Source: Mucilaginibacter flavidus (lineage in GTDB: Bacteria; Bacteroidota; Bacteroidia; Sphingobacteriales; Sphingobacteriaceae). From it: a stretch of 64,000 nt of DNA. The notes beneath the pieces are model-generated. The model was given only the letters and a program-made list of their open reading frames with translations. It was not told where the DNA came from and did not search any database. Below are positions 17,206-25,083 of this stretch, one piece after another (within the stretch, counting starts at the first letter, position 1; the number at the start of each line of letters is the position of its first letter). The stretch is taken from assembly GCF_024055575.1 (NCBI RefSeq), contig NZ_JAMXOE010000013.1, positions 1 through 64,000 on the forward strand. Reading direction: 5' to 3'. Made by a program: the position numbers and the translations under genes.

Positions 17206-17787
17206 ATGACAGAATTGCTTAAACAAAATATTAACCGGCATATCACACTACCAGCGGCTCAAACAGAAGCGTTTTGCAGCTTATTTCAACAACGTCTGAT
17301 AAAGAAAAAGAGTTTCTTACTGCGGGCAGGTGAAGTTTGCAAGTTTGAGGGTTTTGTTACCAAAGGGATTCTGCGGGTTTATCATATTGATAAAAACGGC
17401 GATGAACAGATACTTTATTTTGCTATTGAAAACTGGTGGGTAACTGATATCGACAGCTTTACTAACAGCCTGCCGTCGCAGCTTTATATTGAAGCACTTG
17501 AAGACAGCGAGGTACTGTTGATCTCGAAAAAAGACAAAGAGTTTGCTTACACAAACATACCTGAAATAGAGAAGCTGTTTAGGGTAATGACGCAAAAAAC
17601 CCACGTTGCCTTACAACGAAGAATGGTAGATAATTTGAGTAAAACTGCCGACCAGCGCTATGCTGACTTTATAGAAAAATACCCTCAAATCTACCAGCGC
17701 CTTTCTAACCTGCAAATGGCAGCCTACCTGGGCATTAGTCATGAGTTTTTAAGTAAAATACGCAACAAGCTTGCCCACAAAAAGTAA
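17206..17787 (+). CDS. Crp/Fnr family transcriptional regulator
   Basis: 193 residues: a cyclic-nucleotide-binding-like beta roll (~25-120; KKKSFLLRAGEVCKFEGFV, GDEQILYFAIENWW) and a C-terminal helix-turn-helix-like part (NLQMAAYLGISHEFLSKIRN, ~167-186). It lacks the full PRxExxR-type cAMP pocket, as usual for the Bacteroidota subgroup. It lies 82 bases before the MBL-fold gene and may regulate it. Confidence 0.88.
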   Translation: MTELLKQNINRHITLPAAQTEAFCSLFQQRLIKKKSFLLRAGEVCKFEGFVTKGILRVYHIDKNGDEQILYFAIENWWVTDIDSFTNSLPSQLYIEALEDSEVLLISKKDKEFAYTNIPEIEKLFRVMTQKTHVALQRRMVDNLSKTADQRYADFIEKYPQIYQRLSNLQMAAYLGISHEFLSKIRNKLAHKK

Positions 17788-17869
17788 ACGGAATTTGATT
17801 TATTGAACTTGTTCAATCTTTCCTGGTACCCGGTGCCCCCATCTTTGCATCGTCACTAGCAACAAAAAA

Positions 17870-18760
17870 ATGAAACCAGTTATTTCAACAGCTTTTTTAA
17901 TCATCTTAATTTTATTAAAAATGGACGTACAGGCACAAAGTTTCAAAACTATTGAAACAAACAGTTTAACGCTACAAGTTTACAACGCATCAGAAAATAG
18001 TTTTGGTGTATCTTCGGTTGTCGTATCAGGAAAAACGGATGCCGTTCTGATCGACGCGCAATTCACCCTGGCTGACGCTGAAAAAGTAGCTCAGCAAATC
18101 AAAAAATCAGGCAAAAAATTAACCGCTATTTATATTTCTTGTGGCGACCCTGATTTTTATTTCGGATTGGAAGTATTCAAAAAATATTTTCCGGAAGTTA
18201 CAGCTTATGCCGCACCGGCAACAGTGGAACACATTAAAGCGACGGCCCAGAAAAAATTAGATGTGTGGGGCGCTCAATTGGGTAAAAACATTACTTCGAA
18301 TGTTGTTTTACCACAGGTTTTAAAAGGCAATAGCATTGACCTGGAAGGCCAGAAAGTAGAGATCATTGGCTTAGAAGAATTTCCGGCCAAAACGTTTGTA
18401 TGGATACCTTCCATAAAAGCCGTGATAGGTGGCATCAACGTTTTTGGGACCACTTTCAATCTTTGGATGGCAGATGCACAAACAACGGAGGCCCGCCAGC
18501 AATGGATAAATGTTTTGGACAAAATTGAAGCGTTACAGCCCGCAATTGTGGTTCCGGCTCACGCCAAATCTGAAAGCGCATTCGACCTTAGCGCTGTGAA
18601 GCACACAAAAACCTATATAGAGTTCTATGAAGAGGTTTTGAAAACCAACAAAACATCAGGCGCTATCATAGCCACAATAAAAGCCAAATATCCTACGCTT
18701 ACTTTTGATATCGCTCTGCAACTAGGTGCAAAAGTAAACTCCGGCGAAATGAAATGGTAA
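17870..18760 (+). CDS. MBL-fold protein with substituted metal ligands
   Basis: 296 residues with an N-terminal signal peptide ending in VQAQ. The metallo-beta-lactamase fold is readable: SSVVVSGKTDAVLIDAQFTL, then AIYISCGDPDFYFGLEVF in the place of the usual THxHxDHxxG motif, later FPAKTFVWIPSIKAVIGG and IVVPAH. At the motif, His-His-Asp-His become Cys-Asp-Asp-Phe, so two-metal chemistry of the normal kind is unlikely. It may be a one-metal, altered-metal or non-enzymatic member. It follows the Crp-type regulator and precedes an NTF2-like gene. Confidence 0.85.
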   Translation: MKPVISTAFLIILILLKMDVQAQSFKTIETNSLTLQVYNASENSFGVSSVVVSGKTDAVLIDAQFTLADAEKVAQQIKKSGKKLTAIYISCGDPDFYFGLEVFKKYFPEVTAYAAPATVEHIKATAQKKLDVWGAQLGKNITSNVVLPQVLKGNSIDLEGQKVEIIGLEEFPAKTFVWIPSIKAVIGGINVFGTTFNLWMADAQTTEARQQWINVLDKIEALQPAIVVPAHAKSESAFDLSAVKHTKTYIEFYEEVLKTNKTSGAIIATIKAKYPTLTFDIALQLGAKVNSGEMKW

Positions 18761-18819
18761 AATTATTAACCTGGCAGTGTTTATGGCACTGCCGGGTTGT
18801 TCTTTTAAATTAAAAACGA

Positions 18820-19209
18820 ATGACGAATTTAGAGATAGTAAAGAGCACATATGAAGGGAAAACTTCCGAAGAAAACGGCAGGAACCTTGCGGAACATGTT
18901 GCTGAAAATATAGCCTGGACAGAAGCTAAAGGATTTCCATACGGTGGTACTTATATCGGTTTGGAAAATATTACAAAGAACGTTTTTAGCCGTTTGGGAA
19001 GCGAATGGATCGATTATAAGTTCACACCGGAAGACTATGTTGCAAGTGAGGATAAGGTGGTTGCCTATGGCACTTACGCAGGTACTTACAAAGCCACAGG
19101 CCGGTTAATGGAGGCCAGGGTAGCCCACGTATGGAAATTAAAAGCAGGCAAGATCATCAGCTTTGAGCAATTTGTAGACAGCAGGCCGGTAAATGACTCT
19201 ATGAAATAA
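18820..19209 (+). CDS. NTF2/SnoaL-like protein
   Basis: 129 residues of the cone-shaped NTF2-like fold: helix MTNLEIVKSTYEGKTSEENG, then strands with IAWTEAKGFPYGGTYIG, ENITKNVF, FTPEDYVASEDKVVAYGTY and VAHVWKLKAGKIISFEQFVDS. These proteins are ketosteroid-isomerase-like enzymes or binders of small molecules. 59 bases after the MBL-fold gene, so probably co-transcribed with it. Confidence 0.85.
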   Translation: MTNLEIVKSTYEGKTSEENGRNLAEHVAENIAWTEAKGFPYGGTYIGLENITKNVFSRLGSEWIDYKFTPEDYVASEDKVVAYGTYAGTYKATGRLMEARVAHVWKLKAGKIISFEQFVDSRPVNDSMK

Positions 19210-19231
19210 GAAGCTGGGCCGCTTTTGCAGT

Positions 19232-19642
19232 TTATTGTTTCCGCGGCCAATACGACCAAAGCACAGCGAACAAACAGGCAATAAGCACTACGCTATACTC
19301 CATACCATTTCTGCCGCCGCCCACTACAAACCAGCCGTCGTGCATATGGTCGAGAAAGATACCCATCACAAGAATAACCATGTGACAGATACAGGCCGGA
19401 ATAACCAGGCGGCCAACAACGAGTGCAACGCTGGAGGCTAAAGTAGAAAGCGTAATAAGCCATGCGAGCGCCACGCCCAGCGGGAAGCCGATGGAGCCGA
19501 GGAATTCCCCGAAACCGGACACATCCCCGCCTATTATCCGGGTGATGGAATGAACACTCAGGACGAGCGCTACAACGATACGAACAATATCCAGGCCACG
19601 GTCAGGTCGGGATGAGGGTGTGATAAGCCAATTTTGTGACAT
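19232..19642 (-). CDS. DoxX-like small membrane protein, tandem copy A
   Basis: 136 residues with four predicted membrane helices (IVRIVVALVLSVHSITRI; VALAWLITLSTLASSVALVV; LVIPACICHMVILVMGIFL; VVLIACLFAVLWSYW). The fold and size fit the DoxX/DUF-type four-helix family of the inner membrane; no catalytic residues are evident. It is a close paralogue of the next gene upstream, with matching upstream sequence, so a recent tandem duplication is likely. Confidence 0.75.
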   Translation of the reverse strand: MSQNWLITPSSRPDRGLDIVRIVVALVLSVHSITRIIGGDVSGFGEFLGSIGFPLGVALAWLITLSTLASSVALVVGRLVIPACICHMVILVMGIFLDHMHDGWFVVGGGRNGMEYSVVLIACLFAVLWSYWPRKQ

Positions 19643-19793
19643 ACAAAGTTTTCGATTGTTTATTATAAATATTATTTCGGAACGAATGTAGTGTCGGGAA
19701 CAGCACAGATCTGTGCAGAAATGCTCAATTTACTAAAGGAGGCATTTTTGTTTTAACTCAATAACGGGGTTCGCGAATGACTGCGATATTGCT

Positions 19794-20210
19794 TCAGATC
19801 TTTTGTTTCCCTGGCCAACACGACCACATCACAGCGAACAAACAAGCAATAAGTACCACGCTGAACTCCATGCCGTTTCTGCCGCCACCTACAACAAACC
19901 AGCCGCTGTGCCTATGGGCGAACAGGATGCCCATCATGAGAACGATGATATGGCAAATGCTGGCCGGAATAACCAGGCGGCCAATAACAAGCGCAACGCT
20001 GGAGGCCAAAGTAGAAAGGGTAACGAACCATGCAAGCGCTACACTGAAGGGGCAACCGACGGAACTTAGGAATTCCCCGAAATCACCGACCAGGCCATCA
20101 GTCATCCTGACGATGGAATGTACGCTCAAAACGAGCGCTACAACGATACGAACAATATCCAGGCCGCGGCCCGGACGTAATGAGGGCGTGATGAGCCAAT
20201 TTTGTGGCAT
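19794..20210 (-). CDS. DoxX-like small membrane protein, tandem copy B
   Basis: 138 residues from the ATG at 20210 (MPQNWLITPSLRPGRG), which matches the start of copy A; a longer frame to 20285 is not supported by the paralogue. Four helices as in copy A. The two proteins share the N-terminal NWLITPS.RP.RGLDIVRIV and the C-terminal WFVVGGGRNGME.SVVLIACLFAV. The DNA upstream of both starts is also alike (TCGGAACGAAT, TGCTCAATTT), so the promoter was copied too. Confidence 0.75.
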   Translation of the reverse strand: MPQNWLITPSLRPGRGLDIVRIVVALVLSVHSIVRMTDGLVGDFGEFLSSVGCPFSVALAWFVTLSTLASSVALVIGRLVIPASICHIIVLMMGILFAHRHSGWFVVGGGRNGMEFSVVLIACLFAVMWSCWPGKQKI

Positions 20211-20318
20211 ATAGTGTTTTAGATTTACTGAATATAAAATATGTCGGAACGAATATCGCGCCCAGCATAGAAGACATCTGTGCATAAATGCTCAATTTGC
20301 AAACAGGCTTTTTTCAAT

Positions 20319-21500
20319 TCAATAACCCAGCATCTGCACAATTGCGCCACAACTCATATAAGTCATAGCAACCACGACGATAACGCCCAAAATGGTGAGC
20401 CATAATGGCTGTTTGTAAGCGAACACTATTTTGGAGCGATAGGCCGCCACAAGCATTACCCCTAAGGCAATAGGCAATATAAAGCCATTAATGGCGCCAA
20501 CGGTCAGCAGGGTTTTAACCGGTTTACCAATTATTTCGAAAATGATACAGGATACGATGATAAATGCAATGATGATCTCCCTGTTGAATTTCAATATCAC
20601 CGGGTGGAAGCTTTTTATGAACGAAACAGAAGTATACGCCGAACCCACTACAGAAGAGATACCAGCCGACCATATGACAAGGCCAAATATCTTATACCCA
20701 AATGCGCCGCTGGCTAATTGAAATACCGATGCGGCAGGATTATCCGGGTTTAATTTTCCGCCAGCGCTAACTACACCCAGGGCTGCAATAAACAGTAACA
20801 GCCGCATGGTTGACGCCAGGCCGATGGCGCTTAGCGCACCTTTGTTAATGGCCGGCAAATTTGCTATCCCAGTCTGCCGGGCGTCCAGCAAGCGGTGTGC
20901 GCCCGAAAATGTGATATAGCCGCCTACCGTTCCGCCGACAATTGTCAATACGGCGGTAAAGCTAAAATGTGTGGGATTAACGGCCCGCAATGCGGCTTCG
21001 GCTAAAGGAGGTTTGCTGATGTAAGCTATAAACAGGGCGAGTGATATTTTAAGCAGGCCCATGGTTTTGGCAAACGTGTCCATAACCTTTCCTGCTTCTT
21101 TATAAATAAAAATGCCGATGGCAATAATAGCGCTCATGGCCGCACCCTGGCTAACGCTTACGCCGAACAATACATTTAAACCCAGGCCCGCGCCCGCGAT
21201 ATTGCCTACATTAAAAGCCATACCACCTAAAAACACCAGGATGGAAAGGAAATAACCTAGGCCCGGAAATACTTTATTGGCTATATCCTGCGCGGGTTTA
21301 TCGGCTACTGCAATAATGCGCCAGATGTTGAGCTGAGCGATGGCATCCAGCAAAATGGAAAGCAGGATAACAAATCCAAAACTCGCACCTAACTGGGCGG
21401 TGAATACAGCGGTCTGGGTCAAAAAACCCGGTCCGATAGCCGACGAGGCCATCAGGAATGCTGCACCCAGTAAAACGCTCCAGTTAGATTTTTTCGTCAT
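20319..21500 (-). CDS. Nramp-fold transporter of the 5-oxoprolinase operon
   Basis: 393 residues and about eleven helices of the Nramp/LeuT fold. The first helix has AIGPGFLTQTAVFTAQLGA, where metal carriers have a DPGN motif, and the sixth-helix region has GGYITFSGAHRL where metal carriers have MPH. Both metal-binding motifs are therefore absent. The start overlaps the pxpA stop by 4 bases (ATGA). Operon position points to import of 5-oxoproline or a related compound; databases would probably label it a divalent metal transporter. That function is inference. Confidence 0.85.
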   Translation of the reverse strand: MTKKSNWSVLLGAAFLMASSAIGPGFLTQTAVFTAQLGASFGFVILLSILLDAIAQLNIWRIIAVADKPAQDIANKVFPGLGYFLSILVFLGGMAFNVGNIAGAGLGLNVLFGVSVSQGAAMSAIIAIGIFIYKEAGKVMDTFAKTMGLLKISLALFIAYISKPPLAEAALRAVNPTHFSFTAVLTIVGGTVGGYITFSGAHRLLDARQTGIANLPAINKGALSAIGLASTMRLLLFIAALGVVSAGGKLNPDNPAASVFQLASGAFGYKIFGLVIWSAGISSVVGSAYTSVSFIKSFHPVILKFNREIIIAFIIVSCIIFEIIGKPVKTLLTVGAINGFILPIALGVMLVAAYRSKIVFAYKQPLWLTILGVIVVVAMTYMSCGAIVQMLGY

Positions 21501-22258
21501 AACGAGGGTGCTTTGATGGTAACCCCCTCGCTTTGAAGCTTTGAACGGATCATTTTAGCAAACTCTACAGCATGCAACCCATCTCCATGCAGGCACAAGG
21601 TCTCGGCCTTTAGCGGGATATTCTTTTTGTTTACAGAAACCACCTGTTGTTGTTTCATCATCATTAAAACCTGTTCGATAGACTGTTGCTCATCGGTGAT
21701 CAGCGCATTGCTTTGCGTGCGTGGGGTAAGCGAGCCATCGTCCTGGTAAGTCCGGTCGGCAAATACCTCCGAAGCGGTAACCAGGCCCGTCTTTTTGGCA
21801 GCTTCAACCATTTCGCTCCCGGCTAATGCGTATAAAATTAAGGTGGAATCAAAATCATGCACCGCTTCAACAATTGCTTTAGCCAGCGCGGCGTCTTTTG
21901 CGGACATGTTGTATAAAGCGCCGTGTGCTTTAACATGATGTAGTTTACCGCCAGCCGCCTTCACAAAACCATATAAAGCACCTATTTGGTAAATCGTCAT
22001 CTGGTAGGCCTCATTTGCGGATATTTTCATCTCCCTTCTGCCGAAGCCCTGCAAATCAGGCAGGCCGGGATGCGCCCCGATAGCCACCCCCTTTTTTATC
22101 GCCATTTTAACCGTATGTTGCATTACCTCAGGGTCGCCGGCGTGAAAGCCACAGGCAATGTTGGCCGAGCTGATATAGTCCATTATAATATCATCATTAG
22201 GCATGGGGTAGTTGCCAAAGGCTTCACCCATATCACAGTTTAAATCAATGACTTGCAT
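21497..22258 (-). CDS. pxpA: 5-oxoprolinase subunit A (LamB/YcsF)
   Basis: 253 residues of the LamB/YcsF family, full length. Motifs: LNCDMGEAFGNY at the start, ISSANIACGFHAGDP (~31-45), GAHPGLPDLQGFGRR, HVKAHGALYN, FADRTYQDDGSLTPR and LCLHGDGLHAVEFA at the end. With PxpB and PxpC it forms the ATP-dependent enzyme that opens 5-oxoproline to glutamate, a damage-clearing reaction. It follows pxpC after 15 bases and overlaps the transporter gene. Confidence 0.95.
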   Translation of the reverse strand: MQVIDLNCDMGEAFGNYPMPNDDIIMDYISSANIACGFHAGDPEVMQHTVKMAIKKGVAIGAHPGLPDLQGFGRREMKISANEAYQMTIYQIGALYGFVKAAGGKLHHVKAHGALYNMSAKDAALAKAIVEAVHDFDSTLILYALAGSEMVEAAKKTGLVTASEVFADRTYQDDGSLTPRTQSNALITDEQQSIEQVLMMMKQQQVVSVNKKNIPLKAETLCLHGDGLHAVEFAKMIRSKLQSEGVTIKAPSL

Positions 22259-22273
22259 AGTGTGGTATTAAAA

Positions 22274-23266
22274 TTATAAAAATATGCTTTTTAAAGCAGT
22301 TGTTAGTTTGCTCAACTCATCTTCTCTTTTAAGATAGAGAACTTCAGCCTCACGCTGGCTTATTTCTTTAAAATATACGGTATCTCCGGGTTTCAACTGG
22401 CCGCAAAGCGGTAAATCAACCGAAGCCACTTGTGCAATCCGCGGGTAACCGCCGGTTGTCTGGCCGTCGGCCATCAGCAATATCATTTGACCACTGCCGG
22501 TAACCTGTATGGTACCTGGCGTAACCGCGGTTGAAATTAACTCATCATTTTTTGTTCGAACGATTTCCGGTCCTTCCAAACGAAACCCCATCCGGTTACT
22601 ATTCCTGCCCAATATATAAGGAGCCAAAAAAAAATCAACAATGGATTGGCTGTTAAACCAGTCAGCCTCTGTGCCCGGGGTAACCCGTATAACCTTCCTG
22701 TTTGCTGGCAATATGAGCTGCCGCGGAATACTCCATTTAGCAAAATTGATTTGCTCGTTTTTTAGTATTCTTAATAAACTTGCAGAAATAGCACTTAATT
22801 GGCCAATACCACTTAATATATCGCCAGCATGCAACGAGCGGCCCTTAAAGCCGCCAAACGATGCCGCTAAACAGGTGCTCCTGCTGCCCAGTACTTCGGG
22901 TATTTCCCAGCCACCGGCAATGGATAAATAGGTATGAACCCCGATGGAACTATGGATAAGTTGGATGACGGTGCCTGCGGGGATAAACACAGGGCGCTCC
23001 GGGGGTAAAATTTGCGCTGCGCATTGCAATCGCATTCCATCCCCGGCATAAGCAATTAGCAAGTCGGTTTCTGCTCTAAACCCGGCATCCGCATAAGTAA
23101 ATTCAATTACCGCCTGGTCGTCAGTGTTCCCCACGGCTTTGTTGGCTATCCGGGCAGACAAACTATCCATAGCCCCCGAAAGCGGCACTCCCTGGGATAG
23201 ATAGTGACGGCGGCCCATATCCTGTATGGTACTCAGTAAGCCGGGTTTGAGTATACGGATTTTCAT
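22274..23266 (-). CDS. pxpC: 5-oxoprolinase subunit C (biotin-dependent carboxyltransferase fold)
   Basis: 330 residues, KipA/allophanate hydrolase C2 type. Start LKPGLLSTIQDMGRRHYLSQ, then GVPLSGAMDSLSARIAN; later GRNSNRMGFRLEGPEI and MADGQTTGGYPRIAQV, all family hallmarks. It overlaps pxpB by 4 bases (ATGA at 23263-23266), so the subunits are translationally coupled. Confidence 0.95.
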   Translation of the reverse strand: MKIRILKPGLLSTIQDMGRRHYLSQGVPLSGAMDSLSARIANKAVGNTDDQAVIEFTYADAGFRAETDLLIAYAGDGMRLQCAAQILPPERPVFIPAGTVIQLIHSSIGVHTYLSIAGGWEIPEVLGSRSTCLAASFGGFKGRSLHAGDILSGIGQLSAISASLLRILKNEQINFAKWSIPRQLILPANRKVIRVTPGTEADWFNSQSIVDFFLAPYILGRNSNRMGFRLEGPEIVRTKNDELISTAVTPGTIQVTGSGQMILLMADGQTTGGYPRIAQVASVDLPLCGQLKPGDTVYFKEISQREAEVLYLKREDELSKLTTALKSIFL

Positions 23267-24000
23267 TCTGCCGCAACTAAATGATCGAACTCGAGCCGGC
23301 TTATCGGCTTAAAAATTACCCGGTCGCCGGCCTTTAACAAAGAGGGTTGCACGCGGTTGGCATCAAATAATTTAACCGGGGTTTGCCCGATAAGCTGCCA
23401 GCCGCCCGGTGTTTGCAGCGGATAAATACCGGTTTGTTTGCCGGCAATCCCCACGGAACCTGCAGGTACAGCATTTCGCGGTGTGCCCTTCCGGGGCGTG
23501 GCTAACGATTCGGACATTCCGCCCAGATAGGCAAAGCCCGGCAAAAAACCTATCATATGTACGCTATATTCTGTTGTGCTATGTAATTGGATAACGGCAT
23601 CGACAGTGAGTTTATGAATTTTCGCGACTTCCGCAATGTCCGGCCCCAACTCCGCGTCATAACAAACAGGGATGGTTACGATATTGCCGGTAGCCACTGT
23701 TGTGTTTTCCAGCTTTTCGTGAAGTTGCGACAGGTAGGCGCTCACTTTTTCAAAACAAGCTGCACCGGGCATTTCATCCGATTGAATTACCCGCACAGGA
23801 TCAAAAAAAACACTTAGTGTGGTATAAGCAGGCACAGAAGCTATGAAACCAGGGAAAGGATATTGGTTAAGGGATCGATCAAATCCAGTGATGACTTCAA
23901 GGATATCCTGGCTGATTTCCCCGCCAAATTCAATGGTCACTGCCTGTTCGCTTAAGCTGTAGATGGGTAATTTAGGATCAGACTTGAACAGCGTTTTCAT
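23263..24000 (-). CDS. pxpB: 5-oxoprolinase subunit B (KipI)
   Basis: 245 residues from the ATG at 24000 (MKTLFKSDPKLPIYSLSEQA). Upstream frame up to 24201 comes from the 58-base repeat and is not family-like, so it was rejected. Family motifs: VTIEFGGEISQD, IPVCYDAELGPDI, SVHMIGFLPGFAYLGGM (~155-171), TPRKGTPRNAVPAGSVG, and TPGGWQLIGQTP. First gene of the four-gene pxp operon. Confidence 0.93.
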   Translation of the reverse strand: MKTLFKSDPKLPIYSLSEQAVTIEFGGEISQDILEVITGFDRSLNQYPFPGFIASVPAYTTLSVFFDPVRVIQSDEMPGAACFEKVSAYLSQLHEKLENTTVATGNIVTIPVCYDAELGPDIAEVAKIHKLTVDAVIQLHSTTEYSVHMIGFLPGFAYLGGMSESLATPRKGTPRNAVPAGSVGIAGKQTGIYPLQTPGGWQLIGQTPVKLFDANRVQPSLLKAGDRVIFKPISRLEFDHLVAAE

Positions 24001-24110
24001 TGCAACCATTTTCTTGTCCGAATTTACCATTTTCGGCGCACAGAACAATGGCCGGAAATAACCCCAAATGCTACCAAAGTGTAAACCTATACCAGTATTA
24101 TTGCACGCAA

Positions 24111-24168
24111 AGCGTTCCGTTTTTGCACGTGGAACACCTGGAACGCTGTGGAACATTCTGATTATCAA
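24111..24168 (-). repeat. 58-bp GTTCC-rich repeat, copy 3
   Basis: The same unit as 6643-6700 on the opposite strand, with a few changes. It lies between pxpB and the end of the broken VOC gene and seems to mark where that gene was cut. Confidence 0.7.
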
Positions 24169-24197
24169 ATGTTTAAAATTTAGACAAATTGTCTTTC

Positions 24198-24512
24198 TCA
24201 ATCTTCGTTAATTTCTACGCGATTGCCTTTAAACTCATGGAACAGCGCCAGCACATCAGCACATTGAAAGCAGATGGAGATTCCTTTGCCTGCTTCCTGC
24301 AAATGGTACACCCAGTGGTCGTCCGTAGCTGGCTATTTTAACATCAGGGAAACGCCGTCGCGCTGCAGGTTGCACCATTCAATTTTGCCGCGGGGTGTCC
24401 ATTGGTGGGTCATGGTGAAACCAAGTTTATCTCTATAAAAACTTAACGAGGCTTCCATATCGCGTACTATAAAAAACGGTACCGCCAGGAGGATGTTTGG
24501 TGATGTGGCCAT
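24198..24512 (-). pseudogene. VOC/glyoxalase family protein, broken
   Basis: Read from the ATG at 24512: ILLAVPFFIVRDMEASLSFY, DKLGFTMTHQW, then GVSLMLK and a TAG at 24333-24335. The same frame continues PATDDHWVYHLQEAGKG, ISICFQCADVLALFHEFK and ends with a TGA at 24198-24200. So one amber codon (CAG to TAG fits) interrupts an otherwise good VOC domain. The final strands, usually with a DPDG motif, are missing; the repeat copy begins ~30 bases further on. Confidence 0.8.
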
Positions 24513-24658
24513 GCGTTAATTGGTGTGTATGTTCAAATTTAAAATTTATCCGGAAGAATAACCACGGAGGGTGCAAATCAAATTGTCGCTCAAATGCTTC
24601 CTATTGGATTCTGCAGGATGGTGGAATTTGGATGAAACCTTATTTCGTTATTCCCTAA

Positions 24659-24780
24659 CCGTCGGTTAAAACCGACGGCAATGAAGCAAAGAACGAACTA
24701 TTTCATTGCCGTCCCTTTTAAGGGACGGGATTTGAAAAGCGTGTTAATGGCTTTAGCCAAAAATGTACGAGCGACAATTT
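24659..24780. repeat. 122-bp REP-like palindromic repeat, copy A
   Basis: Starts with the hairpin CCGTCGGTTAAAACCGACGG, has CAATGAAG pairing with TTCATTG, then CTTTTAAG between inverted GACGG-type arms, and ends in GGCTTTAGCCAAAAATGTA. Copy B at 58254-58375 has the same length. The rest of 24513-25083 holds no gene I can support. Confidence 0.75.
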
Positions 24781-25083
24781 TATTTGTATCCCCGCAGAGT
24801 TTATCGAAAAAAGACACAGTGAACCCAGAGGTTATAACTAAACAGGGTGGTAGAAAAATGTTTTTTATCACAGCGACCTTTGCTCCTCCTCAGCGCAGTC
24901 GGTGGTTAAAGGCGTTTAATAAGTGGAGACGGTTACCATTAATTTCCCGTTAAACTACTATCAAATAATCCCCCGTTTGCCCGTTTTTAAAATTTCCCCT
25001 ATTCAAATCGCAAAAAAGCCGTATTTTTAAAACATCTGCACACTACAACTGAACATGCCGTCAAGCGTAAATAAAAATGGTTT

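Noticed and set aside
23263..24201. Longer pxpB reading frame starting at 24201
   Set aside because: The extra 67 residues are encoded by the 58-bp repeat and its flank; family similarity starts at MKTLFKSDP (24000).
24681..24953. Open frame of 90 codons after the REP-like repeat
   Set aside because: It begins inside the repeat and then has no family-like or compositional support.
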